From Multifurca ochricompacta (Eukaryota > Basidiomycota > Agaricomycetes > Russulales > Russulaceae): a stretch of 58,262 nt of DNA. A program made the position numbers and the translations under genes. Shown one piece after another: positions 44,284 through 55,843 of this stretch (positions within the stretch are counted from its first letter, which is position 1; every line of letters begins with the position of its first letter). The notes under the pieces were generated by a model. That model saw only the letters and a program-made list of their open reading frames with translations. It did no database searches and was not told the origin of the DNA. The stretch spans positions 1-58,262 of the forward strand of contig WTXG01000224.1 in NCBI GenBank assembly GCA_022496185.1. The letters run 5' to 3'.

Positions 44284-45039
44284 TCATATTCTTTCATGCT
44301 TTCATTACTTCACTGCTCGTGTTCTTTTTCTTTTAATTCTTCACTTGCCCTTCGTCTGTGTTGTTTTATCTTTGCATGCCACTTATCCTTCTCTACGTAC
44401 TTGACTTAGTTCGGGATTGTCACACGCTGACCGCATGTATACAGGGGCCTACGTTTTGTCCCTGAGATAGGGACGTCATTTTCACACACATTCTGATTTG
44501 CCTGCTCCAGCCTTCAACATGGCGAACGGTTAACGATCGTGGAAGGCCTTCAGCGAAATTGACGTATCCTATCAACCTGCCTTCGATGAACTGTGTTTTT
44601 TCTCCATTCATTCATCCATCCTTCTCCTTCTACTTCACTTTTTGGGAAAAACCGACTCTTTACGAACCTACGCGGTCTTCGGATCCATACAGTGGGTTCA
44701 ATATGGAAGGGTGTTCCCAAGGGGGAAAGAAGGGGATGTAAAGAGAGAGAGAATCCTGAGAGCCTTAGTTCCGAACACTAGCCGGGAGCGATGCTTGAGA
44801 ACTAGGGTCATTGTGGAGAGTTGCTGAGAATGAATAAGTCGTTGAGGGCACTTCTTTGTCTTGTATTGTCTAACTTGCCTTTCTTCGGCACGCTGGTTTA
44901 AGGTTGAGACGGGTACTTCCTCGATTGTATAGAGCAGACTCACACAATCACTCTCGTCCCTTGCTGTATTCATTTTGGCGAACGTATCTCACTCTCGGCA
45001 TCATCTGAAGTCTTAAAAATTTATAGATTTCAGGCTCTC

Positions 45040-45595
45040 TACTCTGTCAGAACTTCGTTCTGCGTCAGGTGTTGTTTAGATCCATCAAGAGGCCGGAAAT
45101 TCTACGCCGCTCGCTTCCGCAAGGACTTCCCCGCGTCGGCCAGGCTTTGTGCCTGCTCCCCCACCCTTGAGGCCACTGTCTCCCACCTCCTCCTTCATTT
45201 CTCCTGTATGCCACTGCCCGTGCATCTTGGGACCTCACCACCTGGTCCACCACTGGCCTGCCCTGGCTGGCGGCGTTCCAAAACACCCACTACGTCGGAG
45301 CCCTCCTGAGCTTCCTACAGGAGACGCGTGCCGCCTTCAAGCTGTACTTGTCGAGAAACCCTCTGGAGCCGGACTAGGCCTAGCAGGCCCCAGGGTACTT
45401 GGTTGAGGTAAGTTTCGCTCTGCCTCCCTTCATACAGCAGGGGGTTTGTCTCTGCTTTGCTCCTTTCCCCACCACGCTTTCATTACTTTCCCCTTGGGGG
45501 TTTTTACACTGAGTTCCGTCTCCATGACGTTCGTTCATACCTGACTAGTAGCCGTGCGACTTAGGCAAGTCCTTGAAGCGCGTAATAAAAGTGGT
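45040..45595 (+). pseudogene. LINE 3' end (unit 3)
   Basis: Paralogue of 31290-31850, with slightly more 5' sequence (a block before tacgccgctcgcttcc). The frame is broken by small indels; it ends gcgcgtaataaaag near 45595. Confidence 0.65.
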
Positions 45596-45883
45596 TGGAT
45601 TCTATGATACCGAGCACTAACGTTTTCCGTCTTTCAAAAATGATAATAGCCACTCCTCCGTTATAGCTAACTCAACTTGACTGTGCGCCTTTCATATATA
45701 TCTGGTATTTAGCCCCCCGTTTCAAATTACGGCCTCGTTGTACGCCAGACAACCACTGGCATTTATCACTCACATTCACCATGAACAGGCAAGTTTCTCC
45801 TAACTCGTTGTCTTCAGCTCCCTCGTCTGACATTCGATCACTTCTCACGAGAAGCGCACAGGGATTAACTTGATCGATCGCCC

Positions 45884-47010
45884 ACTTCGAGTTTCGGAAC
45901 TTACAGATTTCCTCACCTTGGATTCCAAGGCGGATAAATTTCTTGTGCTTGAAGCTAGTTGGCGCCCTAAAGATCCCGAATATGCAGTTCTGGCTACATG
46001 CTCTAGCTTCATTTCGATCGTGGACGCGAATGAATCACCCCTGATCGTGCAATTTTTCCTACTTCTCAATGAAGCAATATTCAACATCGAATAACCTTGG
46101 CAGAGCGGGCAGACGTGTTTCTCGCTATTCTTTTTCCATTGAAGATCCACATACGACAGTTGCACATGGCTGCCTCTCCACTTTACTCCATGTGGACGAG
46201 AATGTCAACAGAAGCAGCATTACAAACTTCCCTCTCGCTGCCTATGCCCCCCAATACTTGGTCATTCATATATCATTTCCGAATATTCAGCGGTACGTAA
46301 GAGACGCACTGAAACGCCTTCTCGACCCACATAAACCGCACTTTGCGATCTGGATTTGGATATACGACGTGGATGAAAATTCAGGACAATCAATGACCTC
46401 AGAGACCCCATCACAGCCACGAGCGAGTCCATTATACTACGCCTCTCAGTTCGGCCTCACCCAAATAGTAGATTGGCTGTCCTCTAAATCCCCCTTGAGC
46501 GTAAGTCCCCTCGTTGGTTACTACAAAACCCCATTGATCGCAGCATGTGAAAAGGGCTATGCCAATATCGCCAGAATCCTGCTCTACCGCGGTGGATCTC
46601 ATAGAACCCAGGGTCCTGACGGGCGGACTGCTTTATATTTGGCCTCAGAAAAACGGTCGTCTGGGCGTTTTAGAGTTACTGCTTGAGAACAGTGCAGACC
46701 CGAATACCTTTTTCATGTGCCAGTATAGTCCACTCGGTCAGGCGTTACGGAATCGCCATCTGAGAGTCGCATAGTTACTGCCCCAGCACGGGGCGCGCGT
46801 AGGTGCACAGAACGGCAAAGGAGAGACCATACTGCGTCAGGCATCTAATGGGGGATACGATTTGGAATCTGTTCAGATGCTCCTGGGTTATGGCGCAAAT
46901 ACGGGCTTGGAAGACAGCCGGCGGCGGACTGCACTAGAGATAGCAAGAGAAAGTGGACAAGAAGAGATTGTGCAGCTATTGTTGGAGCATGATGCCGAGA
47001 CCATACACTG
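45884..47010 (+). pseudogene. C-terminal part of an NLR-like (NACHT-ankyrin) gene (unit 3)
   Basis: Starts with SELTDFLTLDSKADKF, then ATCSSFISIVDANE; a frame change near 46070 leads into the helical region, and ankyrin repeats (TPLIAACEKGYANIARILL, GRTALYLAS, SVQMLLGYGANTGLEDS, ALEIARESGQEEIVQLLLEH) end with TGA at 47010. This copy keeps a cleaner C-terminal ankyrin end than unit 1. It has frameshifts near 46070 and 46650 and a TAG near 46773, and no NACHT domain. A fragment of a fungal NLR. Confidence 0.75.
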
Positions 47011-48000
47011 AAGCGCAGCCATGTTGGAATGGTTCTTGGGGCGTATGAGTCTTGTCACTTGCACCATAAATACATTAACTTAGAGGACTGGCAACCAGCC
47101 AAGTGAGGTGGGGGTCTTATTGATGACGACCCGGCGAGATAGAGTCTGTAATGTGATTATGTTCTGCACACATTCACCGGACAAAGGGGGAGGAGGAGAC
47201 GGAATTGGGTTTTGTGAGCATGAACCAAGGAAGGAAGGAAAGCATGTAATAATTTTATGGTAGTCGATTATCCCGTGGTCCCGATGGGGCGGGGCGGAGT
47301 GAAGTGGAAAAAGCTGTATTAGCATCCAGGCTCCGGATAAATGGACTCAGCAAACCCTGCTCGGATCGAAATGAATGGAATGGAAGTATACCATACAGTG
47401 CAAGATGAAGTAGGCTTATAAAAAAGAAATAGAAACATCTGAACTCAAACAGGACGCTGGCGGGCGCAGCTCCCTCTCTGTCGCGCGCCTTTTCTACGCT
47501 GCGATGACTTGAGTTCCATTACTGTACTACTACCCACCTGAGGGGGTATCGTCTGTGGCGCAAAACTGGTGCACGCGGGGCTGAAAAAGGGATGTGTGTC
47601 CATGTCCAGGCGACGTTCCAGGCGACATTGAGTATGGTAAGAGACGCAAGTGACGTAGTAATACTGCAAGAACTTATGCTCCCAAGACAATGTTGTCAGC
47701 TGAGTATTATTGACCTCTGATAACATGGTTTCTCTCAAAAGCAAGCAAACAATGTGACTTTTGATTTTGACAGGAGATTGGCAGGTGTTCTATTGAAGCT
47801 TTCCAACAAACTTGAAGGATGCGAATTGGGTGGTCATGGCGCCGATGATCCCACCACCAAAAGGCCCGGATCTCGAGCGCAGAGCTTTGACCTTATCAGA
47901 GATATTCGTCGACCCCAGATCTTATTGGTGATTTCCTGATTTCTTTAATGATTTTAATCTAGACGCCTGAATTTTGTCCACGTGAATAAATTTGGCTTCT
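47011..48000. other. 3' flank of the NLR relic (unit 3), no supported gene
   Basis: Collinear with 33341-34330; no domain seen in either copy. Confidence 0.45.
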
Positions 48001-48019
48001 AATTCAGTCCATGCACGTG

Positions 48020-49086
48020 CACAATACTAGTATCGTGTGTACACTAGAAGTTAAGAAGACGGTACACAACCTATGGAGATTGGAATACCGTACAGTTAGC
48101 ACTAAATTACAGCAGTAATAGATAGCATGGTTGTATTGACCTCAGTATCCATGCAAGAAGAAACTGAGGTCCTGAGTAAGGGTTTTATAATCAGGCGCCA
48201 TCCACGATCTCTACATCTTATCTTATCTCACACAGCAAGTGTGGGATACTAGCACCCTTTACACAATGGGGTCAGAGCCATCGGGCCTGGCCTGGCTAGT
48301 GTTGTAGCAAGCTATGAAAGCGTAGTCTTTGGGATAGAAAGACTATGTAATTTGTTAATACCTACAAATGTGTAGCTGCACAAATGAATCAGTGAATGGG
48401 TAATGTAGCTGTAACACAGAAAGTACTGACCTCAGTCTTTGGGATAAAAAGACTGAGGATTCTAACTACGCTACTGAGTCTTTATGGTAGAGAAAATTTG
48501 CACGACCCGCGTGCTCTTATTGCGTTGATACGGCAATGATCGGATCCGGGCCGCCATCTCCGGTATCAATTGGTTGCGCGCTATGGCTACACTTCCAACA
48601 AGTGTTCCATCGACAACAGACCAAACGTGGCGAAGCTTTAAGAGCATGCAAATGCGAAATTTCCAGTCAGTGAAGTTACTGCTGTCATCTTCTAACAATA
48701 GGACATCGTAGTGGCGTGTGCCAGGCTTGGATGTAGTGGTGGATGCCGTCTGGGGCATCGTCGCTCCGGGACTTTTTGAGCTGGGTGTGGTCATTGGTAT
48801 TCTGGCGATGCTGGTGCTACGGAGGTCTTTCTGTAGGAAAATGTAAGGCAATAGACTCAGTTTTCATGTAGGAAGAAACTGAGGTCCAATCAATCCTAGC
48901 TGGCTCGTATTTATGTGTGTCCGAATGTCCACATCCACGATCCTTTCATGTGTACAAGGCGCCTCTCATGCATACCCTATTGTTCTGGCTGCCATTGTTG
49001 GACCACCAGTGTGGCTGACTGTCGTCTTTCAACACTTTTATGACTGCTTAATGTGAGACACTGGGTCCATCTCATAATCTGTAGGA
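48020..49086 (-). mobile_element. Copia-3 remnants (unit 3)
   Basis: LTR pieces with cctcagtctttgggataaaaagactgagg near 48430. The gag start (about 48600-48800) is the paralogue of 40568-40380. Leader and LTR end to 49086. Confidence 0.6.
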
Positions 49087-49091
49087 GATTG

Positions 49092-49935
49092 TGGTATGAT
49101 TATGGACACAAAAGAAGACGAGCGGGGACACGCAAGTGGGTTTAGAATGGAAGCGAAGATACAAGCGAAACTAATAAGTTTTTTATAGAGTTTATGATAT
49201 AGGAGTCAAATAGGAGACATAATATGAAGGGGTCGAAGCAGAAGGCCAAAAGCAGTGGCCAGGGGTCCATACAATGTAAACTACAAGTTATTCAGAATGA
49301 AATTTAATGCGTGCAATGAAGAGTAAAAGGAGGTGCGCGATAGAATGATTAACTGTAATAGATTTAAGTCGCGCCTGAATAAAATAAAACCGGAATAATA
49401 AATGAAAAGGTAGAATGCATTTACTCTTCCGAACATGAAACCATAGACCATAGAATCTTGAGCATGTTGAGCCGGTAACGGATCAGAGTTGGCCGGACCA
49501 GATCAGAGGTGACCGGAGTTGCCGGTGCAAGACAGAGTTAAGTGGACATTGTAATATACCTACTGACATTCCACTCGTTTACTATGATTACTTATGATTA
49601 AAGATACAATCCTTTATGACCATAGCACAGCACACTCTTTACAGTATTTAAGGACATTATTTCTGTGTTGTACACTTCAGTTTTGACCATTCACAACTGA
49701 AGTGAGTATTTACTTAGATTATCTTTACCACGTGTATAGCTAACATTACTCGCGTAGTTATCTTGCTACCCGTTTAGGTAAAGACTAATTAATATAGCAG
49801 TTTTGACCATTCACAACTGAATTATCTTGCTACCCGTTTAGGTAGCGCTTATCTAACCTCAGCTGCGTTTCCACAGAGCAGTGTCCAGAAAATTAAGCTT
49901 GTCCGGTTTGAACGTCTTGAGAATATAATCCATCA
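49092..49935 (+). mobile_element. 844-bp LTR-like insertion, TSD GATTG
   Basis: Begins TGGTATGATTAT and ends ATAATCCATCA; GATTG at 49087-49091 and 49936-49940. The uninterrupted site is seen in unit 2 (gtaggagattggactcag). It has a TATA-like tatttaagg (about 49648), a 24-bp repeat cagttttgaccattcacaac present twice and a gctacccgtttaggta repeat present twice. No coding sequence. Best read as a solo LTR; strand is inferred from the TATA box. Confidence 0.75.
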
Positions 49936-51125
49936 GATTGGACTCAGTCTCTGTGCGATAAGAAACCATATTGTAGAGCTAAAGTTGTGGGAAATTACGG
50001 CATTCATCACTCCCCCAACTTTTGCCGCACCAAAACATGAACAATTGCCATCTGTCTTCATACCAAGTTATATTGTCACAAAATGAGTGCAACACAGTCC
50101 AAGCTATTCTATCAATAATCGACTATCAAGCGTCATCTACATGATTGCTCTTAGACATTGACCGTTGTAGTATGTGAACCAACATCCGCATGACTTAATA
50201 ACTTAGAGCCATCGGGATGTTGGGGTCAATCTTCTTTGAGCACTTCTTGGGCATCAACGTCACCCAGCGCGTTCTCTGGATTTCTAGACCTTTCTTTCCA
50301 AAGTATCGCTCACTTTCGAAGCCCCACTGATAGTTCGCTCGCACCCAATTTCCAATTCCGTCCACATACTGCGCCAGCTGTTCATCCACCGGCTTACCAA
50401 ACTTCGGAATCTTGTTCTCGTATATGTCCATGAACTTCTCTTCCAGTTCTTTGTGATATTCAGAAACCCAGTTCATGGCCCCTTGGATGTCGGTCTTGTT
50501 CTGGTACATCACAATGGTTATTACGTTGTAGTTATCGTCGCCGCGCGCCTGCTCGCTGTTGTATGAAGCCATGTCCTAAGCAAACACAAGAATTATCAGC
50601 CTTGACGCATATCGGAAGCAAGCGCAACCTACATTATCGAGGATAATCATGTCAGCGGCCAAAACTGATAATTTCTGAATAGTGGGGTGGTTGACTGCCT
50701 CGTCAGGGAGGTCCATTTCTAATTCAAGGATGGCGAAACACGGCTTGATGCCAACGTCTTCTCTTCTGATTTTAAAGTACTCCTCGATAGTTGGAGTATG
50801 CTTGTTGGTTCGATCTGATGCATGTTGTGCAACAGCTTGCATGTAAGAGCCAAATGTCTCTATGAACCGTTTCTGTGACTGAGGACTAGCTGTCTTGATT
50901 CCCAATTCCCAGAACCTAGATCGATGCAGTCAACACATATCCTCGCTCTTTTTAACAGGCCTTACTGTCTGGTGACCTCGCCACCGATCCATTCGCCTCT
51001 GGGACGAGGGGTGTGCGGATTGCGGAGGGCATCCATGGTGATGTTGACCATTTTCTGAACTTCATCCTCATTGGCTGCACCTGAACACTCATCGAACAGG
51101 ACGAACACGACCATCAAGTCGCAAG

Positions 51126-51627
51126 TAGTGATGTTCCGGCCTGGCTTGGCCCAAAAGCTGCGGCTTTGGCTCGGCCTGAGGCGGCTCCGGCTTTCCTGAA
51201 GTCTGGGCCGAGCCAAAGCCGCCACAGACGGCTTGGCCCTGGCCCGGCTTGGCCCAAGCCGCGGCTTTTGACAGAGAAAATTTTATGACATATAACTAGT
51301 AGTTATAGTTCAGCTAATCCAAATCTGACTTGGTGTGTTACGTATTGCAAAGCTATATCGAAGAAAAAGTTTGAAATGCCGCAATAAACATGATCACGTG
51401 ACCCAAATCAACCACTTTGTGATAAGATTTCTACTGATTTTGACGATTGCTAATGCATTTGTATGTGCTGTTGAAAGCCGCGGCCTGAGCCGGCGGCTTT
51501 GGCTTTTAGTTTCTCTGAGCCGGGCCAAAGCCCTTGCTGGGCCGTCACAACGGCCTGGCTTGGCCCGGCCCAAACAGGCCCAGCTTGGCCCGGCTTCTGG
51601 CTTTGAGCCGGGCCAGGCACATCACTA
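51126..51627 (+). mobile_element. hAT MITE in TPS-D exon 3, 502 bp, TSD GTCGCAAG/GTCACAAG
   Basis: TAGTGATG...CATCACTA ends. The 8-bp duplication at 51118-51125 and 51628-51635 differs at one CpG position. The empty site is visible in TPS-A (gtcgcaagtagtacg). GC-rich repeats ggcttggcc and gccgcggctt fill both ends; the middle is AT-rich. No open frame of a transposase. Confidence 0.95.
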
Positions 51628-51999
51628 GTCACAAGTAGTACGCAGGTGTGCTTTGCATCAAGAGTGAATATAATTTATTGTGTTCATCTCAATAGAGGCC
51701 TACCTTTGTCATGAAAAGGACATCCAAGGGACGAGACAAGGCCTGGAAATAGTTGAATCTATGAGTTTGGCATCTGAAGAGGACGTAATGGCTCGTACAT
51801 AAGTCATAAAGATCATAGGCCACCTGGACTTTAGGGCTGACTGCCCCAAAGCCCCTCACCCACGCTGCGGTTTCTGCCTTTACCTCAAGGTAGTGTGGGT
51901 TGATTCAACAACATCAGGAAAATGACATTTGCTAGAATGACTAGAATGACTAGAATGGCTGGAATGGCTAGGGCGCCAGATTGTATTTACTATATGTGG

Positions 52000-53240
52000 G
52001 AATAGCAGCACTTTTATTAATTTATTTGAATCAATTCTATTACGTGCTTGCAGGACAGTGCCCAATCGCGTGGCCACATCAGGGTACAATGTAGCTACTA
52101 ATTACTACAAACAATGAGGGAGTCAACACAAAGTCATGGTGGAAAACCCATAAGGAAAAACCAAAGTAGTTTTCTAAAGTAGAGAGGCCACAGGGAAAAA
52201 CAGTGTCAAACAATCATGCTGCTGGTTATACTGACTGTGGTTAGTAGCGTGCTAAAGAAAGACAAGTACTTCAGAGGTTAGAAGAACTCTGTATTACTAT
52301 CTACACACCTAAAGAAAGACAAGTCTAATATAATAGGTTAGTCTATAGGTAGTGAGAGAGTAGAGTAAAGTGAACTTACACTTCAGAGGTTAGAAGAACT
52401 CTGAAGTGAAAGAGACAAAACAGACACCCTTATATACCCATAGGGGCCAGGGGAAATGGTCTGTGCACACTGGGAATAAGTCCACAAGTGCCAGACAATA
52501 AACAGAGAGGGATAATGGCCATTGGCCAAGGAGATATCACATGCTTACTGCGCATTACTAAGTCCATCACTAATCAGCTGAGTAAGGTGAGAAAGAAATG
52601 TAATAAAGATAACATAAAAAGTCCGATACTCCGGCATCTGATCTAATCTAATCTACAGCTGAAGCGAACCTTAGATGCCTGAAGCATCTCCAGACACATC
52701 CTGTGTCAACAAACAGAGGCTGTTCAGCAAAGCCAGAGAGAAAAAGGAACTTACTGGTCACCAAATTCCCCCCAAATCAGGCTGGCTTGCAAGGGCAAAG
52801 GGAGGTAATGGGCTTGGGGAAGGCACGTGTGTCCTGGAGGAACTCCAGCAGGTTGCCAACATGTCCACAATGGTTGAAGACTTGAGTAAGGTTGCCCAGG
52901 TCCTGAAAGGTAAGCATCCAATACACCCGAGCTTGAGTGTACAGGGGGCATTCAAGGAGGACATGCACAAATGTCACCAAGGAAGTGTTGTTGCAGGGGC
53001 AGGTGCGAGAGGTGACTGGGAGGGAGGGGTGAAAGCACTCCTGGTATTCAGCAAGAAAGGCATGGCCTGTGGCGAGGCGCATGGAAGTGGAGCAGGTGTG
53101 ACATGTGAAAGGGACCTCACACTTCTTAGTAGGTGCCATCCAAAGGGGATGATTAGACCCATCTGGGAATAGCAGTGCACATGCAGCATGAATCGATACC
53201 AGAGATGCTGGGCTGGACTAGCTATCATACTTCCAATACA
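52000..53240 (-). pseudogene. LINE 3' end, split by a solo LTR
   Basis: The minus-strand frame 53139-52777 contains RLATGHAFLAEYQECFHP, CPCNNTSLVTFVHVLLECP and a helical tail: RNase H end plus zinc site of a Tad-like LINE. After the solo LTR, the 3' UTR (gtagctacattg, gggcactgtcctgcaagcacg) ends in an A-rich tail near 52010. 5'-truncated near 53240. Confidence 0.8.
52204..52711 (-). mobile_element. Solo LTR, 508 bp, TSD AACAG
   Basis: Same family as 8349-8860, in the opposite orientation. AACAG at 52199-52203 and 52712-52716. Inserted into the LINE 3' region. Confidence 0.92.
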
Positions 53241-54540
53241 CATATTCTAATAAGACAGACCACTGCATAGTTTAGAACCTATCATGAGTCTGTGAAATTT
53301 AATGGTAATGGATTACTACCATAAATTGGCATGAGATGTGCTGCTCATAAGAATCCACCCAGATGTGCAACAGTCTGAATGGCCACAAATTTATTGAGAA
53401 AGGCCAGTAGCTACCGTATTGGTGGGACTGGACAGCCGGGCTCGATTAGCGATTAGATCATTCAGACCATTCAAAGTGAGTCAGTGAGTCAGATAACCGA
53501 TTCAGGGACAATTACACACTGCATGCACAACATGTTCCTTCAAATTTTGTCACAAGTAAATAGTATTATTTCTCTCTTTATTTTGCACTCTTTTTTTGGT
53601 TTTAAAGGACTATTTTCTGTAAGCGTTCACTAGGACATTAACATTACTTTATCTTATCTGCTGCGTAAATAAAAGATAATAATAATAATAATTATTATTA
53701 TATAGTTCACCTTTATCTGCACTCAATGCGCTCTTTGGTTTGGTTTGCCATTGAATGTGAGCATGGGAACTACATTTTCCACACCGCACGCACAATTCTC
53801 ACTCCACACTCCAATCAAAAAGCTATCTTCCCTGCATTGTCTTCACATTTATCTTTCTCCTTTTCCCTCTCACAATTGCCCTCTCCCTCTTCCTCCATCT
53901 CTCTCTTTTATGGCTACATTACTCATGCTCACCATGTCACTTCCTTCCATGACAGGATCTTTTTTCTTTATTGAGGGCTAGATGCAGAAAGGTAAATATA
54001 GGCTCTTTTTTCCTTTTATTGCTGACAACTTTTTAAACTTTGAACTTAGTATGCAGTGTGTTCGGTGTTCTCTTGCCTGTGAGCAGTCGTTGACTTGTCA
54101 CACTTGGTACACCCTTCCTATTTCATTCTTGAGTTGCTCTCTCTTACTCTTGTTACCATTACCATTTTCCCAGGAAGATGATGTTCTTGAGCCCATCTTG
54201 ACTTTCTCTTTGGGCTATGGTGTGCTGTTCATTCTCTCTGTGTGTGCCCTTTTGTTGCTAGGCCCTTCTACTTTGGTCACTTATATCAGACCAGGAGCTG
54301 TTGTCTTTTAAATGCTGTTTGGTGAAACACTTGTGATGGACACAACATTAGTAAGTCTTCTGTGTTCATCCAATCTGCTAGGAGCTAATATCTTTTGTTT
54401 TTTTTTTCACTTTGGCATTTCCATGACTGTTTTCACAACTCCCAGGACCCTGGTTGTATATGTCCCCTTTAGTCTAATTTGTATTAGTATAAATATTATA
54501 ATAGATTTGTATTTTTAATGTGAAAATTGGAGTAAGAAAA
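53241..54540. other. AT-rich interior of the TIR element, no supported gene
   Basis: Contains an (AAT)n/(ATT)n run at about 53677-53700 and CT-rich stretches. Three plus-strand open frames (53726-53974, 53982-54311, 54312-54518) are hydrophobic and low in complexity, with no motif; a gene is not supported. Confidence 0.4.
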
Positions 54541-54773
54541 AAATAAAAGTGAATCCAGAAAAGGTAAGAGAAGTAGCTCTACTTTTGAGAAGTAGCTCTA
54601 CATTTGAAAAGTGGCTCTAAGTATCCAGACAAGCCTGCTAGAGCTAACTGAGAATCCAGATTGCTGGATTGGCTGGAATGGCTAGCACTAGCCAATCCAG
54701 CAAAATGTCATTTTCCTGATGGAGGCCATTTCCAATTCTCCAAGATGTTGGGAATGTAAAATGTGTTGGACAT

Positions 54774-55320
54774 GGCAGGTGTTCTCTTATGAAAATGCTG
54801 GCAAGGATTCAGATCTGGGATGAGACCTGGGGGGAGGGTAAGGAGGGTGTCATCACATCATGGAACTGGTTTTAAATCCCCTAATGAGCCTGTACAGGTC
54901 GCTGCATTCAGCAATAATACTATGTTGGGGTTGTGATGTCCTTTTAATTACTGCCAGGCTAAGCACATGAAACTTTGAGTTGTCAAAGGTGTCGCAAGTC
55001 ATCTAGTTTATTTCGTTTACTGTCCATAGTCAGTGTTCTACATAAGGAAAATTACATTTGTTAGGATGCCTAAGATGAGTAGAGATACCAGTGCTAGACT
55101 GGTTATAATACTTTTTATAGATAGTCTAGCGCTGGTATTCTAGGCATCCTAGCAAATGTAATCTATGAGTGCTTCGATGTCTCAATGGTCATTCCCAATG
55201 GAAGAACAGGTATGTCCCACTGCGGGCATGATTTGTGAGTGAGCATGACACACATTGAGATCATGACATCATGAATTCCCTGAATTTTGTGGTTGGGTAC
55301 ATGACAGATGAGGGCAGAGT
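54774..55320. other. TPS-D upstream region
   Basis: Collinear with the regions 5' of TPS-A, B and C. It includes the degraded palindromic MITE (55041-55164) and ends at a hAT MITE inside the part that leads to the divergent TPS relic. Confidence 0.6.
55041..55164. mobile_element. Palindromic MITE upstream of TPS-D, degraded
   Basis: Left end cataagg (CATCAGG changed), right end lacking as in unit 3; the stem has one mismatch (taccagtgctagac), again at a CpG. Confidence 0.65.
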
Positions 55321-55822
55321 TAGTGATGTTCCAGCCCGGCTTGGCCCAAAAGCTGTGGCTTTGGCTTGGCCTGAGGCAGCTCCGGCTTTCCTAAAGTCTG
55401 GGCTGAGCCAAAGCCACCACAGACAGCTTGGCCCTGGCCCAGCTTGGCCCAAGCCACAGCTTTTGGTAGAGAAAATTTTATGACATATAACTAGTAGTTA
55501 TAGTTCAGCTAATCCAAATATGACTTAGTGTGTTATGTATTGCAAAGTTATATCGAAGAAAAAGTTTGAAATGCCGCAATAAACATGATCACGTGACCCA
55601 AATCAACCACTTTGTGATCAGATTTCTACTGATTTTGACAATTGCTATTGCACTTGTATGTGCTGTTGAAAGCTGCGGCCTGAGCCGGTGGCTTTGGCTT
55701 TTAGCTTCTCTGAGCCAGGCCAAAGCCCTTGCTGGGCCGTCACAATGGCCTGGCTTGGCCTGGCCCAAACAGGCCCAGCTTGGCCCAGCTTCCGGCTTTG
55801 AGCTGGGCCAGGCACATCACTA
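55321..55822 (+). mobile_element. hAT MITE, 502 bp, TSD GGCAGAGT
   Basis: TAGTGATG...CATCACTA. A perfect 8-bp duplication at 55313-55320 and 55823-55830. Exactly the same length as 51126-51627, but with many CG positions now TG or CA. Confidence 0.95.
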
Positions 55823-55843
55823 GGCAGAGTTAAGACTAGTGTT

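Larger units (their letters stand above)
51912..54721. mobile_element. 2.8-kb terminal-inverted-repeat element in TPS-D exon 1, nested
   Basis: Left end catcaggaaaatgacattt (51912), right end the complement (to 54721), with ggctggaatggctag near both ends. Flanks are aa/ga where intact TPS copies have cga, so a 2-bp duplication GA (left copy changed at CpG) is plausible. It contains a LINE 3' end with a solo LTR and a stretch without genes; no transposase is recognised. Its ends match the 132-bp MITEs upstream of the TPS genes. Confidence 0.75.
50195..54773 (-). pseudogene. TPS-D: sesquiterpene synthase pseudogene with two insertions
   Basis: The ATG is at 54773; the first 52 bases of exon 1 lie at 54773-54722 and the rest at 51911 downward, separated by a 2.8-kb element. 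Exon 3 is cut by a 502-bp hAT MITE (51126-51627). Exon 4 (50907-50633) and exon 5 (50575 downward) are open, but a missing G near 50224 shifts the C-terminus. The Asp-rich motif reads DECSG, lacking the last Asp; the NSE motif NDMASYNSE is kept. It is clearly non-functional. Confidence 0.9.

Noticed and set aside
33774..47744. 99-codon minus-strand frames of equal length at 33774-34073 and 47445-47744
   Set aside because: The units are recent duplicates, so shared openness is weak evidence; about nine amino acid differences suggest no constraint, and no motif is visible.
53726..54518. Three hydrophobic plus-strand frames that look like membrane proteins
   Set aside because: Low-complexity CT-rich DNA read in frame; no domain, no shared start context, located in the interior of a transposon.
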